From Deltaproteobacteria bacterium (GTDB taxonomy: Bacteria; Desulfobacterota; Desulfuromonadia; Geobacterales; JAJYBI01): a stretch of DNA of 64,000 nucleotides. The position numbers were made by a program, and so were the translations under genes. Where the stretch lies: the NCBI GenBank assembly GCA_021779095.1, contig JAJYBI010000020.1, positions 1 through 64,000 of the forward strand, in the 5' to 3' direction. Positions 44,671 to 53,368 of the stretch are shown piece by piece. The notes beneath the pieces were generated by a model. The model saw nothing but the letters and a program-made list of their open reading frames with translations. It was not told where the DNA came from and did not search any database. Position 1 is the first letter of the stretch. Each line of letters begins with the position of its first letter.

Positions 44671-45726
44671 TTAGGCCAGGGCGAGTTTGCGGACCTGTTT
44701 CACCTCGCCCACGCCGGCATTATATTCGCCGCAGTAGGCCACGTCGGTGCCGCGCATGAGGATGTCGCGGTCCGTTTCGGCGGAAAGATCGGACCAGACG
44801 CCCCGCTTGAGCTTGCGCCCCGGCAGCACCACGTAATACTCGGTGGTGGGCAGCTTGGTGCTGTACTTCCGGTTGAGGGTGTAGACCAGCTGGTTCTTGT
44901 CGGAGTTCGGGGAATTGAACGTCAACGCGAACGCCTTCTCGATCCGCTGCTTGAGGGTCACGTTTGCGCGCAGTTCGAAGGTCTCGTTGCCGGTGAGGGT
45001 GAACCCTTTGCCCGCGCAGTCCGTGAGGATGCTGGCGCACGCATTGTTGATGGTGGTGATGTCGTCGGTGGCGAACGCGGTAGCCCCGGCGGCGGCGGTG
45101 ATGAGGGCATAATGGTCCGTGGCCTGCTTGTCGTAGTATTTCGACTTCGCCTCCACGGCGGCCTGGTTCAGATTCCAGTACATGGCGTAGTTGATCCAGT
45201 CGTCCATGATCCCCAGGGCGGCGGCCACGATCATCTTGGCGACGGTGGACTTGCCGTCGTGGATGCCGTACTTCTTCATCCGCTCGCCGGTCTTCACCTC
45301 GGCAAAGGTGATGAGGTTGGTCACGTCCAGGATATCGAACTGCGTCTGCAGGCTCTGGCGCATGTCGACGAAGTCGAACAGATCCTCGAAGCCGAAATCG
45401 AGCAGCGGATCTACCACGGAGGTATAGAACACGCCGGCGGTGACCGGGGTATTCCGGTTCATGAGGTTGGGGGCGTCGCTGGGGCCGGTGGCACCCTTGG
45501 CCGCCATAATGCCGAGCATCTTGACCACCAGCTCCTCGTCAACGCCCATTTCCTTGGCAATTTCGACCGCCAGCGGGGTCTGGGGCATCTTGTCCTGGAA
45601 AAAGGCGGTGAGGAGGCCGCACAGTTTCTGCCGACGTTCCAGCATGTCCATCGCCGCCATCTTCTGGCAGGTCTCGACGGTGAAGAGTTTCATGGTATGG
45701 AAAGGGCCGCTTCCGTGGAAATTCAT
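44671..45726 (-). CDS. Probable major capsid protein
   Basis: The 351-residue product follows the protease-scaffold and DUF2190 genes, has a perfect AAGGAGG ribosome site and is followed by a stem-loop, all fitting the most abundant head protein. AGVFYTSVVDPLLDFGFEDLFDFVDMRQ and KYGIHDGKSTVAKMIVAAALGIMDDW suggest the HK97-like capsid fold, and GRKLKRGVWSDLSAETDRDILMRGTDVAYC its C-terminal part (cited here in full only as positions 305-333). The family name is not certain. Confidence 0.75.
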   Translation of the reverse strand: MNFHGSGPFHTMKLFTVETCQKMAAMDMLERRQKLCGLLTAFFQDKMPQTPLAVEIAKEMGVDEELVVKMLGIMAAKGATGPSDAPNLMNRNTPVTAGVFYTSVVDPLLDFGFEDLFDFVDMRQSLQTQFDILDVTNLITFAEVKTGERMKKYGIHDGKSTVAKMIVAAALGIMDDWINYAMYWNLNQAAVEAKSKYYDKQATDHYALITAAAGATAFATDDITTINNACASILTDCAGKGFTLTGNETFELRANVTLKQRIEKAFALTFNSPNSDKNQLVYTLNRKYSTKLPTTEYYVVLPGRKLKRGVWSDLSAETDRDILMRGTDVAYCGEYNAGVGEVKQVRKLALA

Positions 45727-45759
45727 GTAGTATCCTCCTTGGGGGAATGTGGTTATCGG

Positions 45760-46305
45760 TTACGGGGTCGGGATGAGCATGATGCAGGCGGTTGCGGCGG
45801 CGCTCGCCTTGTCCTCGTAGGCAATACCGCACAGGGTATTGCTGGTGCTCGTCTTGGTGAAGACCTTGTTGGTGTCGTCCCAGTAGATCTTATCCCCGGC
45901 GGTCCAGGCCGTGCCGGTAGCGGTGGCGTATTCGAGGATGCCGCCGATCATGAATACGTTGAGCACGTTGGCGGCGGCGCTGTTCATGGCCAGCAGTACC
46001 CAGCCGTTGAGCAGGTAGACGGTGTCGGTGGTGGTGGCGGCGGAATGGGTGTACTTGATGGTTCGGATCTGATCCATCGCGTCGCGGATCAAGACGGCGC
46101 CGACCTGGCCGGCCAGGAAGAACAGCGGGTTGCGGCGAACGATACCGAGCCGGGAGATTACCGGCATGGTGGCGACGAACAGCAGGGCCGGCAGGGCCAT
46201 AACGGCCGGATGGACGACCCCCTTGACGGCCGGACAGGCGCACAGGACTACCAAACAGCACGCCAGCAGGAAGAACAGCGGGTTGCGGATCTGAAAACGT
46301 TTCAT
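45760..46305 (-). CDS. DUF2190-type capsid decoration protein with an N-terminal membrane region
   Basis: Residues from about 75 on (IRTIKYTHSAATTTDTVYLLNG, then GTAWTAGDKIYWDD and LCGIAYEDKASAAATACIML) match the DUF2190 decoration fold. The first 70 residues are very hydrophobic and contain NPLFFLLA and NPLFFLAG, an internal duplication. Membrane helices are unexpected in a head protein; this may be an upstream cassette fused or a real membrane-targeting part. Confidence 0.65.
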   Translation of the reverse strand: MKRFQIRNPLFFLLACCLVVLCACPAVKGVVHPAVMALPALLFVATMPVISRLGIVRRNPLFFLAGQVGAVLIRDAMDQIRTIKYTHSAATTTDTVYLLNGWVLLAMNSAAANVLNVFMIGGILEYATATGTAWTAGDKIYWDDTNKVFTKTSTSNTLCGIAYEDKASAAATACIMLIPTP

Positions 46306-46362
46306 CGTATGACCTCCTTGATCGTTACCGGATGAAGTATGAAGGATGAGTTATAAAACTGC

Positions 46363-47481
46363 CTACCGTCCGACGGTGCCGAACAGCTCGTTGTGCTCGG
46401 GACGGGAGAAGTCTTTCTTCCCCTTGGTCTCCTGGTTGCGCTGTTCGCCTTCCTTGCCACGCTGCTCGCGGTCGGTCTGGTCCTTGCCGGTGAAGATGGC
46501 ATGGGTCGGGAACTTCTCACGCGCCTTGGCCTCGTACTTGTCGCGCTGGGCTTTCAGCCGGGCCATGGGCACGGTCTTGAGGAAATCCTCTTCGTCTTTC
46601 TTGGCCTTCTCGTCGTCGGCCAGCTCACCGATGAGGGTGGCGAACTTGACGGTGTCGGCGATCAGATCCGCGCGATAGGCGTCTCCTTCGGCTGCCTTGC
46701 CTTCCAGCTCCGCGATCCGGGCGTCTTTTTCCGCGACGAGGGTCTTGATGCCGGCGGCGATCTGCTCTTCCGTTGCATCGGCAACGAGGGTCTTGATCCC
46801 CATGCCGACCAGCAGTGCAATGATTCCTTTCATGCTGTGTACCTCCTCTGTATGTTGTGTCTGATCTCTCAGAGCCTTCTGCGCGGTGGCGCCGGGTTGT
46901 GCACCGAGCCATACGAGGGAGCCCTCCAGGGCTTCCCCGGGTGCAACGTATTGCCAGTACTGCACCGGTCCGGTGGGGTCCTTGCGGACGGCGGTGAGGT
47001 CGGCGGCGGCGAAACCGATGGAACAGTGGGAGCAGACCCCGCCGTCGATCTGCTGGGCCAGTTCTTCGTTGCCGGGGGTCTTGACCATGTAGGACCAGGC
47101 CCACAGCACCTTGCACTGGTCCATGCCGTCCGGCATGCGCGGAGTTTCGCCGGTCAGCGCCGTGAACTGGTCGGGGGTCATCGTCTCCGTGGAGGCGTCG
47201 AAGAACTTGCCGCAGGGCAGGTCGCGGCGGTTGTGACCTACGAGCATAGATTTTCCCGGCATGGTGGCGGCGAACTGGTCGAGCATATCCGGGGGGAAGC
47301 ACTCGTTGTCTCTATCGATACAGTTGTGCGCCATGAGGAATTTGCGGACGAAGACCTGGTCGGCTGTCAGTGGAGTGAGGGCGTAGCCGTTGATCTTGGC
47401 CAGCATCTCCGGCGTGCATTCGGCCCCCTGGCCCATGGCCCCCTTGAGGCCGAATACCTTTTCCCCGAGTTTGCGCGCCAT
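46363..47481 (-). CDS. Capsid maturation protease fused to scaffold
   Basis: The N-terminal 200 residues (KINGYALTPLTADQVFVRKFLMAH, then SMLVGHNRRDLPCGKFFDA and GGVCSHCSIGFAAADL) look like a head maturation protease. From about 215 the chain is a highly charged coiled coil (VAEKDARIAELEGKAAEGDAY), typical for scaffold, with a basic disordered tail. Such protease-scaffold fusions let the protease remove the scaffold after assembly. ATG 47481 overlaps the preceding gene. Confidence 0.75.
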   Translation of the reverse strand: MARKLGEKVFGLKGAMGQGAECTPEMLAKINGYALTPLTADQVFVRKFLMAHNCIDRDNECFPPDMLDQFAATMPGKSMLVGHNRRDLPCGKFFDASTETMTPDQFTALTGETPRMPDGMDQCKVLWAWSYMVKTPGNEELAQQIDGGVCSHCSIGFAAADLTAVRKDPTGPVQYWQYVAPGEALEGSLVWLGAQPGATAQKALRDQTQHTEEVHSMKGIIALLVGMGIKTLVADATEEQIAAGIKTLVAEKDARIAELEGKAAEGDAYRADLIADTVKFATLIGELADDEKAKKDEEDFLKTVPMARLKAQRDKYEAKAREKFPTHAIFTGKDQTDREQRGKEGEQRNQETKGKKDFSRPEHNELFGTVGR

Positions 47482-47933
47482 TACTCGGCCCCGCACTCTT
47501 TGCCGTCACGGAACCAGACGGTGGTCGCCTTGCCGTCGCGCATCGTGATCACGCTGGTCGCGCCCTCCTTGGCGAAATCCGCCTTCTGGGATGGCGGCTC
47601 GGCTGCGGCATCAGCTGCGGCGTCAGATTTTTCATTGGGACCGGCTGCGGCATCAGCTGCGGCGTCAGATTTTTCATTGGGACCGGCTGCGGCATCAGCT
47701 GCGGCGTCAGATTTTTCATTGGGACCGGCGGCGGCTTCCGCTGCGGCGTCAGATTTTTCATTGGGACCGGCGGCGGCTTCCGCTGCGGCGTCAGATTTTT
47801 CATTGGGACCGGCGGCGGCTTCCGCTGCGGCGGCTTTTGCCTGCAGCGCCTCTTTTTCCGCCTTTTCGTCGTTGGTGAGGGCCGCGCCCTTGGCGTTCAG
47901 TTCCTGCAACCGTGCGATCTCTTCGGGTGTCAT
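47481..47933 (-). CDS. Low-complexity repeat protein of the head operon
   Basis: The 150-residue product consists of a helical N-terminus (EEIARLQELNAKGAAL), five copies of a 14-residue unit of the form GPNEKSDAAAxAAA, and a short beta C-terminus (SVITMRDGKATTVWFRDGKE). The ends resemble small head-associated proteins; the repeats look like a flexible spacer. It is translated with its neighbours (AAGGAGGCGGT before the ATG). Function unknown. Confidence 0.7.
   Translation of the reverse strand: MTPEEIARLQELNAKGAALTNDEKAEKEALQAKAAAAEAAAGPNEKSDAAAEAAAGPNEKSDAAAEAAAGPNEKSDAAADAAAGPNEKSDAAADAAAGPNEKSDAAADAAAEPPSQKADFAKEGATSVITMRDGKATTVWFRDGKECGAE
47601..47810 (-). repeat. Five tandem 42-bp repeats inside the head-operon gene
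   Basis: Five in-frame 42-bp units run without gaps between codons for EPPSQ and the N-terminal helix. Units are nearly identical; they fall into two subtypes (Asp in the three distal copies, Glu in the two proximal), so copy number probably changes by slippage. Confidence 0.9.
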
Positions 47934-47945
47934 ACCGCCTCCTTG

Positions 47946-48113
47946 TCATTCCTCGCCGACCAGCCGCCCGTTTTCCCATATCTGCCGCCGTACCTTGCCG
48001 CCGGCATGGGTGACGAGGATTTTTTGACCCTCGACGGCGGATCCCTGAAAATCCTTCTCCGCAGGGTCGGTGGTGGTCTGCGAAATCTTGTCCGTTGCGC
48101 CTTTTCGAGCCAT
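47946..48113 (-). CDS. Small hypothetical protein at the start of the head operon
   Basis: A 55-residue frame (MARKGATDKISQTTTDPAEK, ending RQIWENGRLVGEE) begins 30 bp downstream of the conserved late element at 48144-48165 and is followed by the repeat-protein gene. The LVTHAGGKVRRQIWENGRL part resembles the beta C-terminus of that next protein. Family unknown. Confidence 0.65.
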   Translation of the reverse strand: MARKGATDKISQTTTDPAEKDFQGSAVEGQKILVTHAGGKVRRQIWENGRLVGEE

Positions 48114-48143
48114 GAGCTATCCCTTATCACGTATCTAGGTAAT

Positions 48144-48165
48144 GTTCTGGCAGAACGGTGCACTA
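48144..48165 (-). promoter_or_regulatory. Conserved late-gene element, copy 2 (head operon)
   Basis: A 13-bp palindrome GTTCTGGCAGAAC (48144-48156) followed by GGTGCACTA is identical over 22 bp to a second copy at 53343-53364. On the transcribed strand, similarity continues downstream (ACCT, GATA, TGATAAG). Both lie in the only intergenic gaps upstream of head and terminase genes, so I read them as activator sites. Confidence 0.65.
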
Positions 48166-48168
48166 ATT

Positions 48169-50367
48169 TTAAGCCTGCTCCAATTCGCTGGCGGCGGGCC
48201 GGGTGGAACACCGGCAACGGGGATGGGTATCCGGGCCGGGGATCGGGCATTTACCGATATCGTAATCCCCGGCCAGCGCCGTGCAGATCGCGCAGGCATC
48301 GGGAGCCGGGGTGAACTCCACCTTTTTCACATCCTGCTTGCCCCATTCGGCCAGCTTCGCGGTTTCCGCAGCCGCGCTCATTTCGGTGCGGGCCAGCCGC
48401 TCCCATGAACTGTTTTGATCTCCGAACAGCTTGTTAAGCCGGGAGGCCACGGACAGGGGGTTGCTGCCGGCGATGACGTGCGCCTCCATCTCGGGGATGA
48501 TCTTGTCGACGATGGCCGCGGTGGCGTTGTCCTTTACCAGGCCGAACCCGGTGGCGGCCATCTCGTCGAATATCCCCTTGTTCTTGATCAGGTCGAGGAT
48601 CGGACGGTCCTGCCCCACCATGCGGGCCGCCTGGATGAGGCCGAGACTGTATGCCTGTCCGTAGTACCAGTTGACCGGAGAATCGGCGGCGGACGAATCG
48701 AACTCGCCGATGTAATCCTTCAGGGCATTCAGCACCTGCGCCCGCTGCTCCGGGAGAAAGGTGAAAGCCTCGGGATCTCCGTCTTTCTCGCCCTTGACCA
48801 TTCTGGTCCCCATGGTCAGGGCGATGTCCGATGTATTCAGCTTGCAGACGGTGAATACCTTGGTCTGCAGCTCGCTCCAGCTCCCTTTCAGGCTGTCCTC
48901 GTAGCCTGTTTCCACGTCGTCCAGCTCGGGCCACGGGACAGGGCGGTGTTCTTCCTTCTTCCCGGTGACGGACTTGCAGCCGCATGCGCATTTTGAGCCG
49001 TGAGGCGTGGTACGTGAGACGGCAAATTCCTTTTTCGGCGGGGTGACGGTGACCTGTTCCGGTGGCCGGGCGGCGCTGCCCATCTGGTCGGCCTGGGAGT
49101 TAAGAAAGCGGGCCTGGGCTTGGGCTACCAGGTCGCGCAGGTTCGGTGTCTCGAACACGATCCCCCAGTCACCGGGCTTGGCGGGGTCGGTGGTGATGGT
49201 CTTCCAACTGCGGCTCCGCAACCGCAGGAACACGGACATGAGCCGGATCAACTCGGGGAGCATGGCGAGCTGCCGGATCTTCGCGTCCTGCAGGGCGGCC
49301 TCTACTTCCAGGGCCGCCATCCCCTGTACCGTTTTACTGCCGACCCCCAGCATCCAGGCGGGCAGGCCGGTCTTGCTGACGATCTGCTCCAGGACGTGCT
49401 GGGCGGGGACCAGCAGTTCGAGCACCTGATTATCGTGACCGACGACGCTGATCGTCATGTCGGCGTCGGCGTTCAGCGCCGTGACGAAATCGGCCGACTT
49501 CCCCGCCCGTTTGGAGCGGATCGCGTTGCTGAAATCGGTCTGGATCTTCTGCCGACGCCCCTCCAGGGTATCCGGCCCCAGGTCCTTCTTGTTGGTCTTG
49601 TACTTGACGTGGTAGGACGGATCTCCGAAACGCTCCCAGGTGTTCTTGACACTGTTCTGCAGGGTCATGAGGATCTGGGAGCAGAACTCCATGGACCGCA
49701 TGAGGGAAACGCCGTAGGGATCTACGTTCTCGTTGTTGATGGAGAAATACAGCTTGTTGACGGGATCGAGCTTCACTTCCCACCCGCTGTTGATGTAGAT
49801 CGCCTGGTTGTAGGTGGCCGCCAGTATCCGCTCGGCCAGGCTGCCGGGGGATGAGTAACGGGTGACGGAAGACGGCAGGAAGTTGTTCAGATAGCGGTAC
49901 CAAGGGTCGGTGCCACCGTCACCCCGGCGGCGGAAGAAGATCTGCTTGGAGTCGGGTACGCGCAGCTGGGCGATGTCTTTCAGGTCGGGGGTGGCGATGA
50001 ACTCGGGGAGTGAAAACCCCTGCTCGAAGGTCTCGTTGCTGAAGTTCTCCAGGAAGGCGTGAATTCCCTTCTGGTGATCGTTGACCGGGACGTTGAGGCA
50101 GAAGTCTTCCAGCTCCTTCACGATGGCGGCGTTGTCGCCGATGATCTTGACCGTGCCGTTAAGGGATATAAGCCGGCGGATGGCCGCATCGATGATCGGG
50201 ATACCTTCGCGCAGCGCCTCGTAGAAGTCGCCGGAGACCTTGCGCAGGTAATAATCCTGGAACCAGGGGGTAAGCGGCCCCTGGGAGGCATTGGGGGTGT
50301 ACTGCGGCCGCGTGGCGATGTCGTCCGCAGCCTTGGCGCGCGATATGGTCAGTCCGAATAGTTCCAT
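48169..50367 (-). CDS. Portal protein fused to MuF-like head morphogenesis domain
   Basis: Residues 1 to about 450 are a DUF935/Mu-gp29-like portal (YYLRKVSGDFYEALREGIPIIDAAI, LYFSINNENVDPYGVSL, and TGLPAWMLGVGSKTVQG). The C-terminal 250 residues are MuF/SPP1-gp7-like, ending with a Zn-type CAICTALAGDYD...GPDTHPRCRC. A Cys-rich segment (CACGCKS) lies near 470. The fusion ties the minor head protein to the portal ring. Confidence 0.85.
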   Translation of the reverse strand: MELFGLTISRAKAADDIATRPQYTPNASQGPLTPWFQDYYLRKVSGDFYEALREGIPIIDAAIRRLISLNGTVKIIGDNAAIVKELEDFCLNVPVNDHQKGIHAFLENFSNETFEQGFSLPEFIATPDLKDIAQLRVPDSKQIFFRRRGDGGTDPWYRYLNNFLPSSVTRYSSPGSLAERILAATYNQAIYINSGWEVKLDPVNKLYFSINNENVDPYGVSLMRSMEFCSQILMTLQNSVKNTWERFGDPSYHVKYKTNKKDLGPDTLEGRRQKIQTDFSNAIRSKRAGKSADFVTALNADADMTISVVGHDNQVLELLVPAQHVLEQIVSKTGLPAWMLGVGSKTVQGMAALEVEAALQDAKIRQLAMLPELIRLMSVFLRLRSRSWKTITTDPAKPGDWGIVFETPNLRDLVAQAQARFLNSQADQMGSAARPPEQVTVTPPKKEFAVSRTTPHGSKCACGCKSVTGKKEEHRPVPWPELDDVETGYEDSLKGSWSELQTKVFTVCKLNTSDIALTMGTRMVKGEKDGDPEAFTFLPEQRAQVLNALKDYIGEFDSSAADSPVNWYYGQAYSLGLIQAARMVGQDRPILDLIKNKGIFDEMAATGFGLVKDNATAAIVDKIIPEMEAHVIAGSNPLSVASRLNKLFGDQNSSWERLARTEMSAAAETAKLAEWGKQDVKKVEFTPAPDACAICTALAGDYDIGKCPIPGPDTHPRCRCSTRPAASELEQA

Positions 50368-50744
50368 GGTTGCTCTCCATACGTTCTGCCTTCAAGGTCG
50401 GGTGTAAATTCACCGTTACGCAGATAACCGTGATAGTCACCTGCAACAATTGAAGGAGTACATGTGATGTTTGGGGCGTCTCCTGAGACTTGCCAGCCTT
50501 CACCATTCGACGATTTCTGATCTATCATCCAGAGCGAACCGTTGGGACACCTGACAGTTATTGGTGGACGGTTTTTTGAGTATTCCCGACGGTAGTAGAT
50601 GGATAGGAATTCATCGGTCTCTAAATTCCGGCGGTTTTCCTCTTTCCCGGGATCGAAATACCAGGGGCAAAATCACATTGCACCGGGCTGGTTGATCTTT
50701 TCGTGGAATTCAGGATCGTTGTTGTCGACGAGAAAACATTTCAT
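50349..50744 (-). pseudogene. Small phage gene interrupted by an in-frame TGA
   Basis: The frame starts ATG 50744 (KCFLVDNNDPEFHEKINQPGAM), meets TGA at 50673-50675 after 23 codons, and continues in the same frame for another 107 codons to a TGA at 50349-50351 overlapping the portal start. The continuation (CPNGSLWMIDQKSSNGEGW, NITCTPSIVAGDYHGYLRNGEF) resembles a phage family where, from memory, PGAMW precedes this part. The TGA therefore seems to replace TGG. It lies between terminase and portal. The TGAs may be a mutation or a sequence error. Confidence 0.75.
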
Positions 50745-50753
50745 GGTTGCTCC

Positions 50754-52535
50754 TTATCCGCAGGCGAAGAGGTCTTCCTGATTGTCGCCCGGCAACACGA
50801 CCCGCAGCGTCAGTACCCGATCGGCGTCGATGATATGGTCGTCGATATCCTTGAAGGTCCGGTGCCGGCTCCCCTGGCGATAGGTGTGGTTCGGATACAT
50901 GAGCATGATGTCCGGGTCGAAGGGGTATTCCAGCGTTCCCTTCTGCATCTTGGCCGTCAGGAGGTCCGTGGAAAGCTCCTTGGCCAGGAGCCGGATCGGC
51001 TTTTCGGTGTGCTTGTCGATGACCGTCTCGCCGTTTTCGTCCACGGCGTCGTAGGCGGCGCCGAACTGATAGCCGGTGAGCCGGTCCTCGTAGTTCTTGT
51101 GGCTGTATTGCTCCTGCCCCTGGAGGATGTGGACCACGGCACTCCCGGCGTTGCCGAAGTCGAGCCCGATACCCATGTCCCCCTTGCCGCCGTCGAAGAT
51201 GTCGTCCAGGGCGTCCAGGGCGTCCGCCTGCTGGTCGTAACTGACCCCCTTCAACTGCACCCGCGCGATCAGCCGATGCACCCGGCCGAAGATGAGCTTC
51301 ACGTATATCTCGGTCGGGTCCTGGGAAAACCCGAGGTCCGCCCCCATGAATTTCAGGCCGGGGAGGGGAGAAAAGAACGCCTTGATCTCGGCGGCAAGGT
51401 CGAAGTCGCGTTTCGTGGTGCGGCGGTCGATGAGCGTTACCGGCTCCGGTTTCCCCTTCACGCCATTCTCTCCGGTAGGGGCCTCCAGCTCGTAGCCGTA
51501 CAGGCTGACCTCGTTGTTCGCATCGTCGACGAGGATCTTCAGGCAGCGGTAATCGGGAATGTCCTTCAACAGCCGCTGGAACTGGAACCAGGGGAAGACG
51601 CTGTTTTCCGGGTCGCCCCATTCCCCGAGGACACCCTGGCGGTACCCGGGGGAATCTTCGCCACCGAAGCGGTCGATGTACTCCCGGCGGCGCTTGTCGC
51701 TCCAGTAGGGGGGCGGTTGCAGGTGCTTCGCCCACTTATAGAGCCGGAAATCATCGGGGAGCCCCACAGACAGCCCTTCGGACTCTTCAGCCTTTAGCTT
51801 GCCGTCCGCCTTGGCGGTGAGCTTGTAGAACATGCAGGAGCGGTCGCCGTCCGGCATACCGTACAGTTTGAACACCGCCCCCGGCTCGCCCCTCCCCCAG
51901 AATTCCTTGAAGACCGAATCGTTCTTGACCTTGGGGGCCTCGTCCATGATGCAAAAGGTCTTGGCATGGACGCCACGGATCGGCGTGCCGTCGAACCCGC
52001 AGGTCCGGACGTCGAGTTCGAACCGGTTGGTGAATTTCAGGTAATGGTGCGGCTGCTTCCGGTGCTGCACCACGCAACGGGCGAGGCTCGGGTTCATGTC
52101 GAACTGGTCCTCGATTGAATCCATGATCTCCAGGGTGTGCACAGCCTGGGGAGCCGTCATGAGGCCGCTGCCGTTCGGCTTGTTGAAGATCTCGTACATG
52201 ATGTATGCGACGATCTCCCGGGTTTTCCCGGTCTCGAACCCGCACTGGTGGAGCGTGTTGCCGTTGCAGCGGAGCGACTCTTCCTGATAATCCCAGAAGA
52301 CGTACGGGCTCTTGCCGTCCTCGGGTGAACGGAGGAAGGCGGAGCACCAGAGCACCCGGTCTGAACAGATGATGGCGAGCTGGAACTGCTCTAGGGAAGA
52401 GAAGGGGGGAGGAAACTCTCCGCGGGCTACCTGGTGCCACGTCCAATCGAGGCGGCCCAGTGTTTTGTCAAAGAGCTCGTGGGGGACGATGATCCCCTTT
52501 TTCAGGTCGGAAATGGCGCCGAGCGGTTCCATCAT
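50754..52535 (-). CDS. Terminase large subunit
   Basis: The 593-residue motor has an ATPase half with GFETGKTREIVAY as Walker A-type loop and FCIMDEAPK as Walker B with catalytic Glu, and a nuclease half with GADLGFSQDPTEIYV and GIGLDFGNAGSAVV as acidic metal sites. It cuts concatemeric DNA and pumps it into the head through the portal. ATG 52535 overlaps the small-subunit stop. Confidence 0.9.
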   Translation of the reverse strand: MMEPLGAISDLKKGIIVPHELFDKTLGRLDWTWHQVARGEFPPPFSSLEQFQLAIICSDRVLWCSAFLRSPEDGKSPYVFWDYQEESLRCNGNTLHQCGFETGKTREIVAYIMYEIFNKPNGSGLMTAPQAVHTLEIMDSIEDQFDMNPSLARCVVQHRKQPHHYLKFTNRFELDVRTCGFDGTPIRGVHAKTFCIMDEAPKVKNDSVFKEFWGRGEPGAVFKLYGMPDGDRSCMFYKLTAKADGKLKAEESEGLSVGLPDDFRLYKWAKHLQPPPYWSDKRRREYIDRFGGEDSPGYRQGVLGEWGDPENSVFPWFQFQRLLKDIPDYRCLKILVDDANNEVSLYGYELEAPTGENGVKGKPEPVTLIDRRTTKRDFDLAAEIKAFFSPLPGLKFMGADLGFSQDPTEIYVKLIFGRVHRLIARVQLKGVSYDQQADALDALDDIFDGGKGDMGIGLDFGNAGSAVVHILQGQEQYSHKNYEDRLTGYQFGAAYDAVDENGETVIDKHTEKPIRLLAKELSTDLLTAKMQKGTLEYPFDPDIMLMYPNHTYRQGSRHRTFKDIDDHIIDADRVLTLRVVLPGDNQEDLFACG

Positions 52536-53275
52536 TCCTTCTTCTTCTGCGCCTCGGCCAGTGCGGCACCAGCCCCGCGGAAGATATCGGCCAAGGTTTC
52601 GACGGCCTTATCGTCCGTCTTTTTCTTCTCTACGGCGGCCGGGGTAACCATGAAATCGGGTAGGGTGACACCGGCCGCCTTGAGCAGGTTTGCCAGCGGC
52701 AGCAGCGACGGGTTCGGTTTCAACTCGTAGCCGATGATGCCGCCTTCCTTGTTGAGCTTTTCGCTCTTCATATAGACGCCGTATTCCAGGATGCTGGCCT
52801 GCAGCTCGTCGATGACCTGGAGCGTGCCGCTCAGCTGGAGGGTGACGACATCCTTCAGGTCGGTGAGGTCGCCTGCGGAAAGCGCCTTGGATAACGCATT
52901 GACGGTATGGAGCATGTACTCCTTGTCGAGGCACTGTTGGCCGGGCTGGGTCGCGCCGTCATCGACGAGGTTGCAGGGGTACTGCGGACAGGTGGATCTG
53001 CAGGGTTTACCCAGGGACAGGATACGTTTGCGGGAATGCTGGCCGTGCTTCCAGTTATTCATGGAGCTGGAGGCCTTGCCTTCGGGGGTAACCGGACCAG
53101 TGGATTTCTCGGCGGCGGCCTGCCTTTGGGCGAGTGCAGCGGGAGTCATGGTGTAGGGACGGCGAGTCTTGACGGTGAGTCGGTCGAATATGGGATCTTC
53201 ATCCGGTTCCTCGCCGGATTTCAGCCGTTCAAGTTCTTCTTCGAGTTGTTGGATTTTCTGTTCGCGCTGGTCCAC
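52532..53275 (-). CDS. Probable terminase small subunit
   Basis: The 247-residue product has an N-terminal coiled coil (EQKIQQLEEELERLKSGEE), a GPVTPEGKASSSMNNWKHG motif seen in phage terminase-associated proteins, and a Cys cluster (CRSTCPQYPC). It directly precedes, and overlaps, the large subunit. Homology is not obvious to me; the call is by position. It is the first gene after the late element at 53343. Confidence 0.65.
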   Translation of the reverse strand: MDQREQKIQQLEEELERLKSGEEPDEDPIFDRLTVKTRRPYTMTPAALAQRQAAAEKSTGPVTPEGKASSSMNNWKHGQHSRKRILSLGKPCRSTCPQYPCNLVDDGATQPGQQCLDKEYMLHTVNALSKALSAGDLTDLKDVVTLQLSGTLQVIDELQASILEYGVYMKSEKLNKEGGIIGYELKPNPSLLPLANLLKAAGVTLPDFMVTPAAVEKKKTDDKAVETLADIFRGAGAALAEAQKKKE

Positions 53276-53342
53276 GAAAAAAGCCCTCCGGGTGAATGCT
53301 TTTCCACCGCATGAGGGCTTACTTATCAGATATCAAGGTTCT

Positions 53343-53364
53343 GTTCTGGCAGAACGGTGCACTA
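53343..53364 (-). promoter_or_regulatory. Conserved late-gene element, copy 1 (terminase operon)
   Basis: The palindrome GTTCTGGCAGAAC (53343-53355) plus GGTGCACTA is identical to copy 2 at 48144-48165. It sits between the Mor/C-like activator gene and the terminase genes and is the natural place for a late promoter activated by that protein. Confidence 0.65.
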
Positions 53365-53368
53365 TCTA

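Noticed and set aside
47601..47810. Regular repeats as a possible CRISPR array
   Set aside because: Units are in frame, directly abutting without spacers and translated in a head gene.
46393..48027. Long plus-strand open frame of 544 codons opposite the protease-scaffold genes
   Set aside because: It is the antisense shadow of high-GC genes; the minus strand has ribosome sites, overlaps and recognisable proteins.
50673..50675. TGA as a selenocysteine codon
   Set aside because: I see no convincing stem-loop directly after it, and tryptophan is expected there; the same pattern recurs in the ligase gene.
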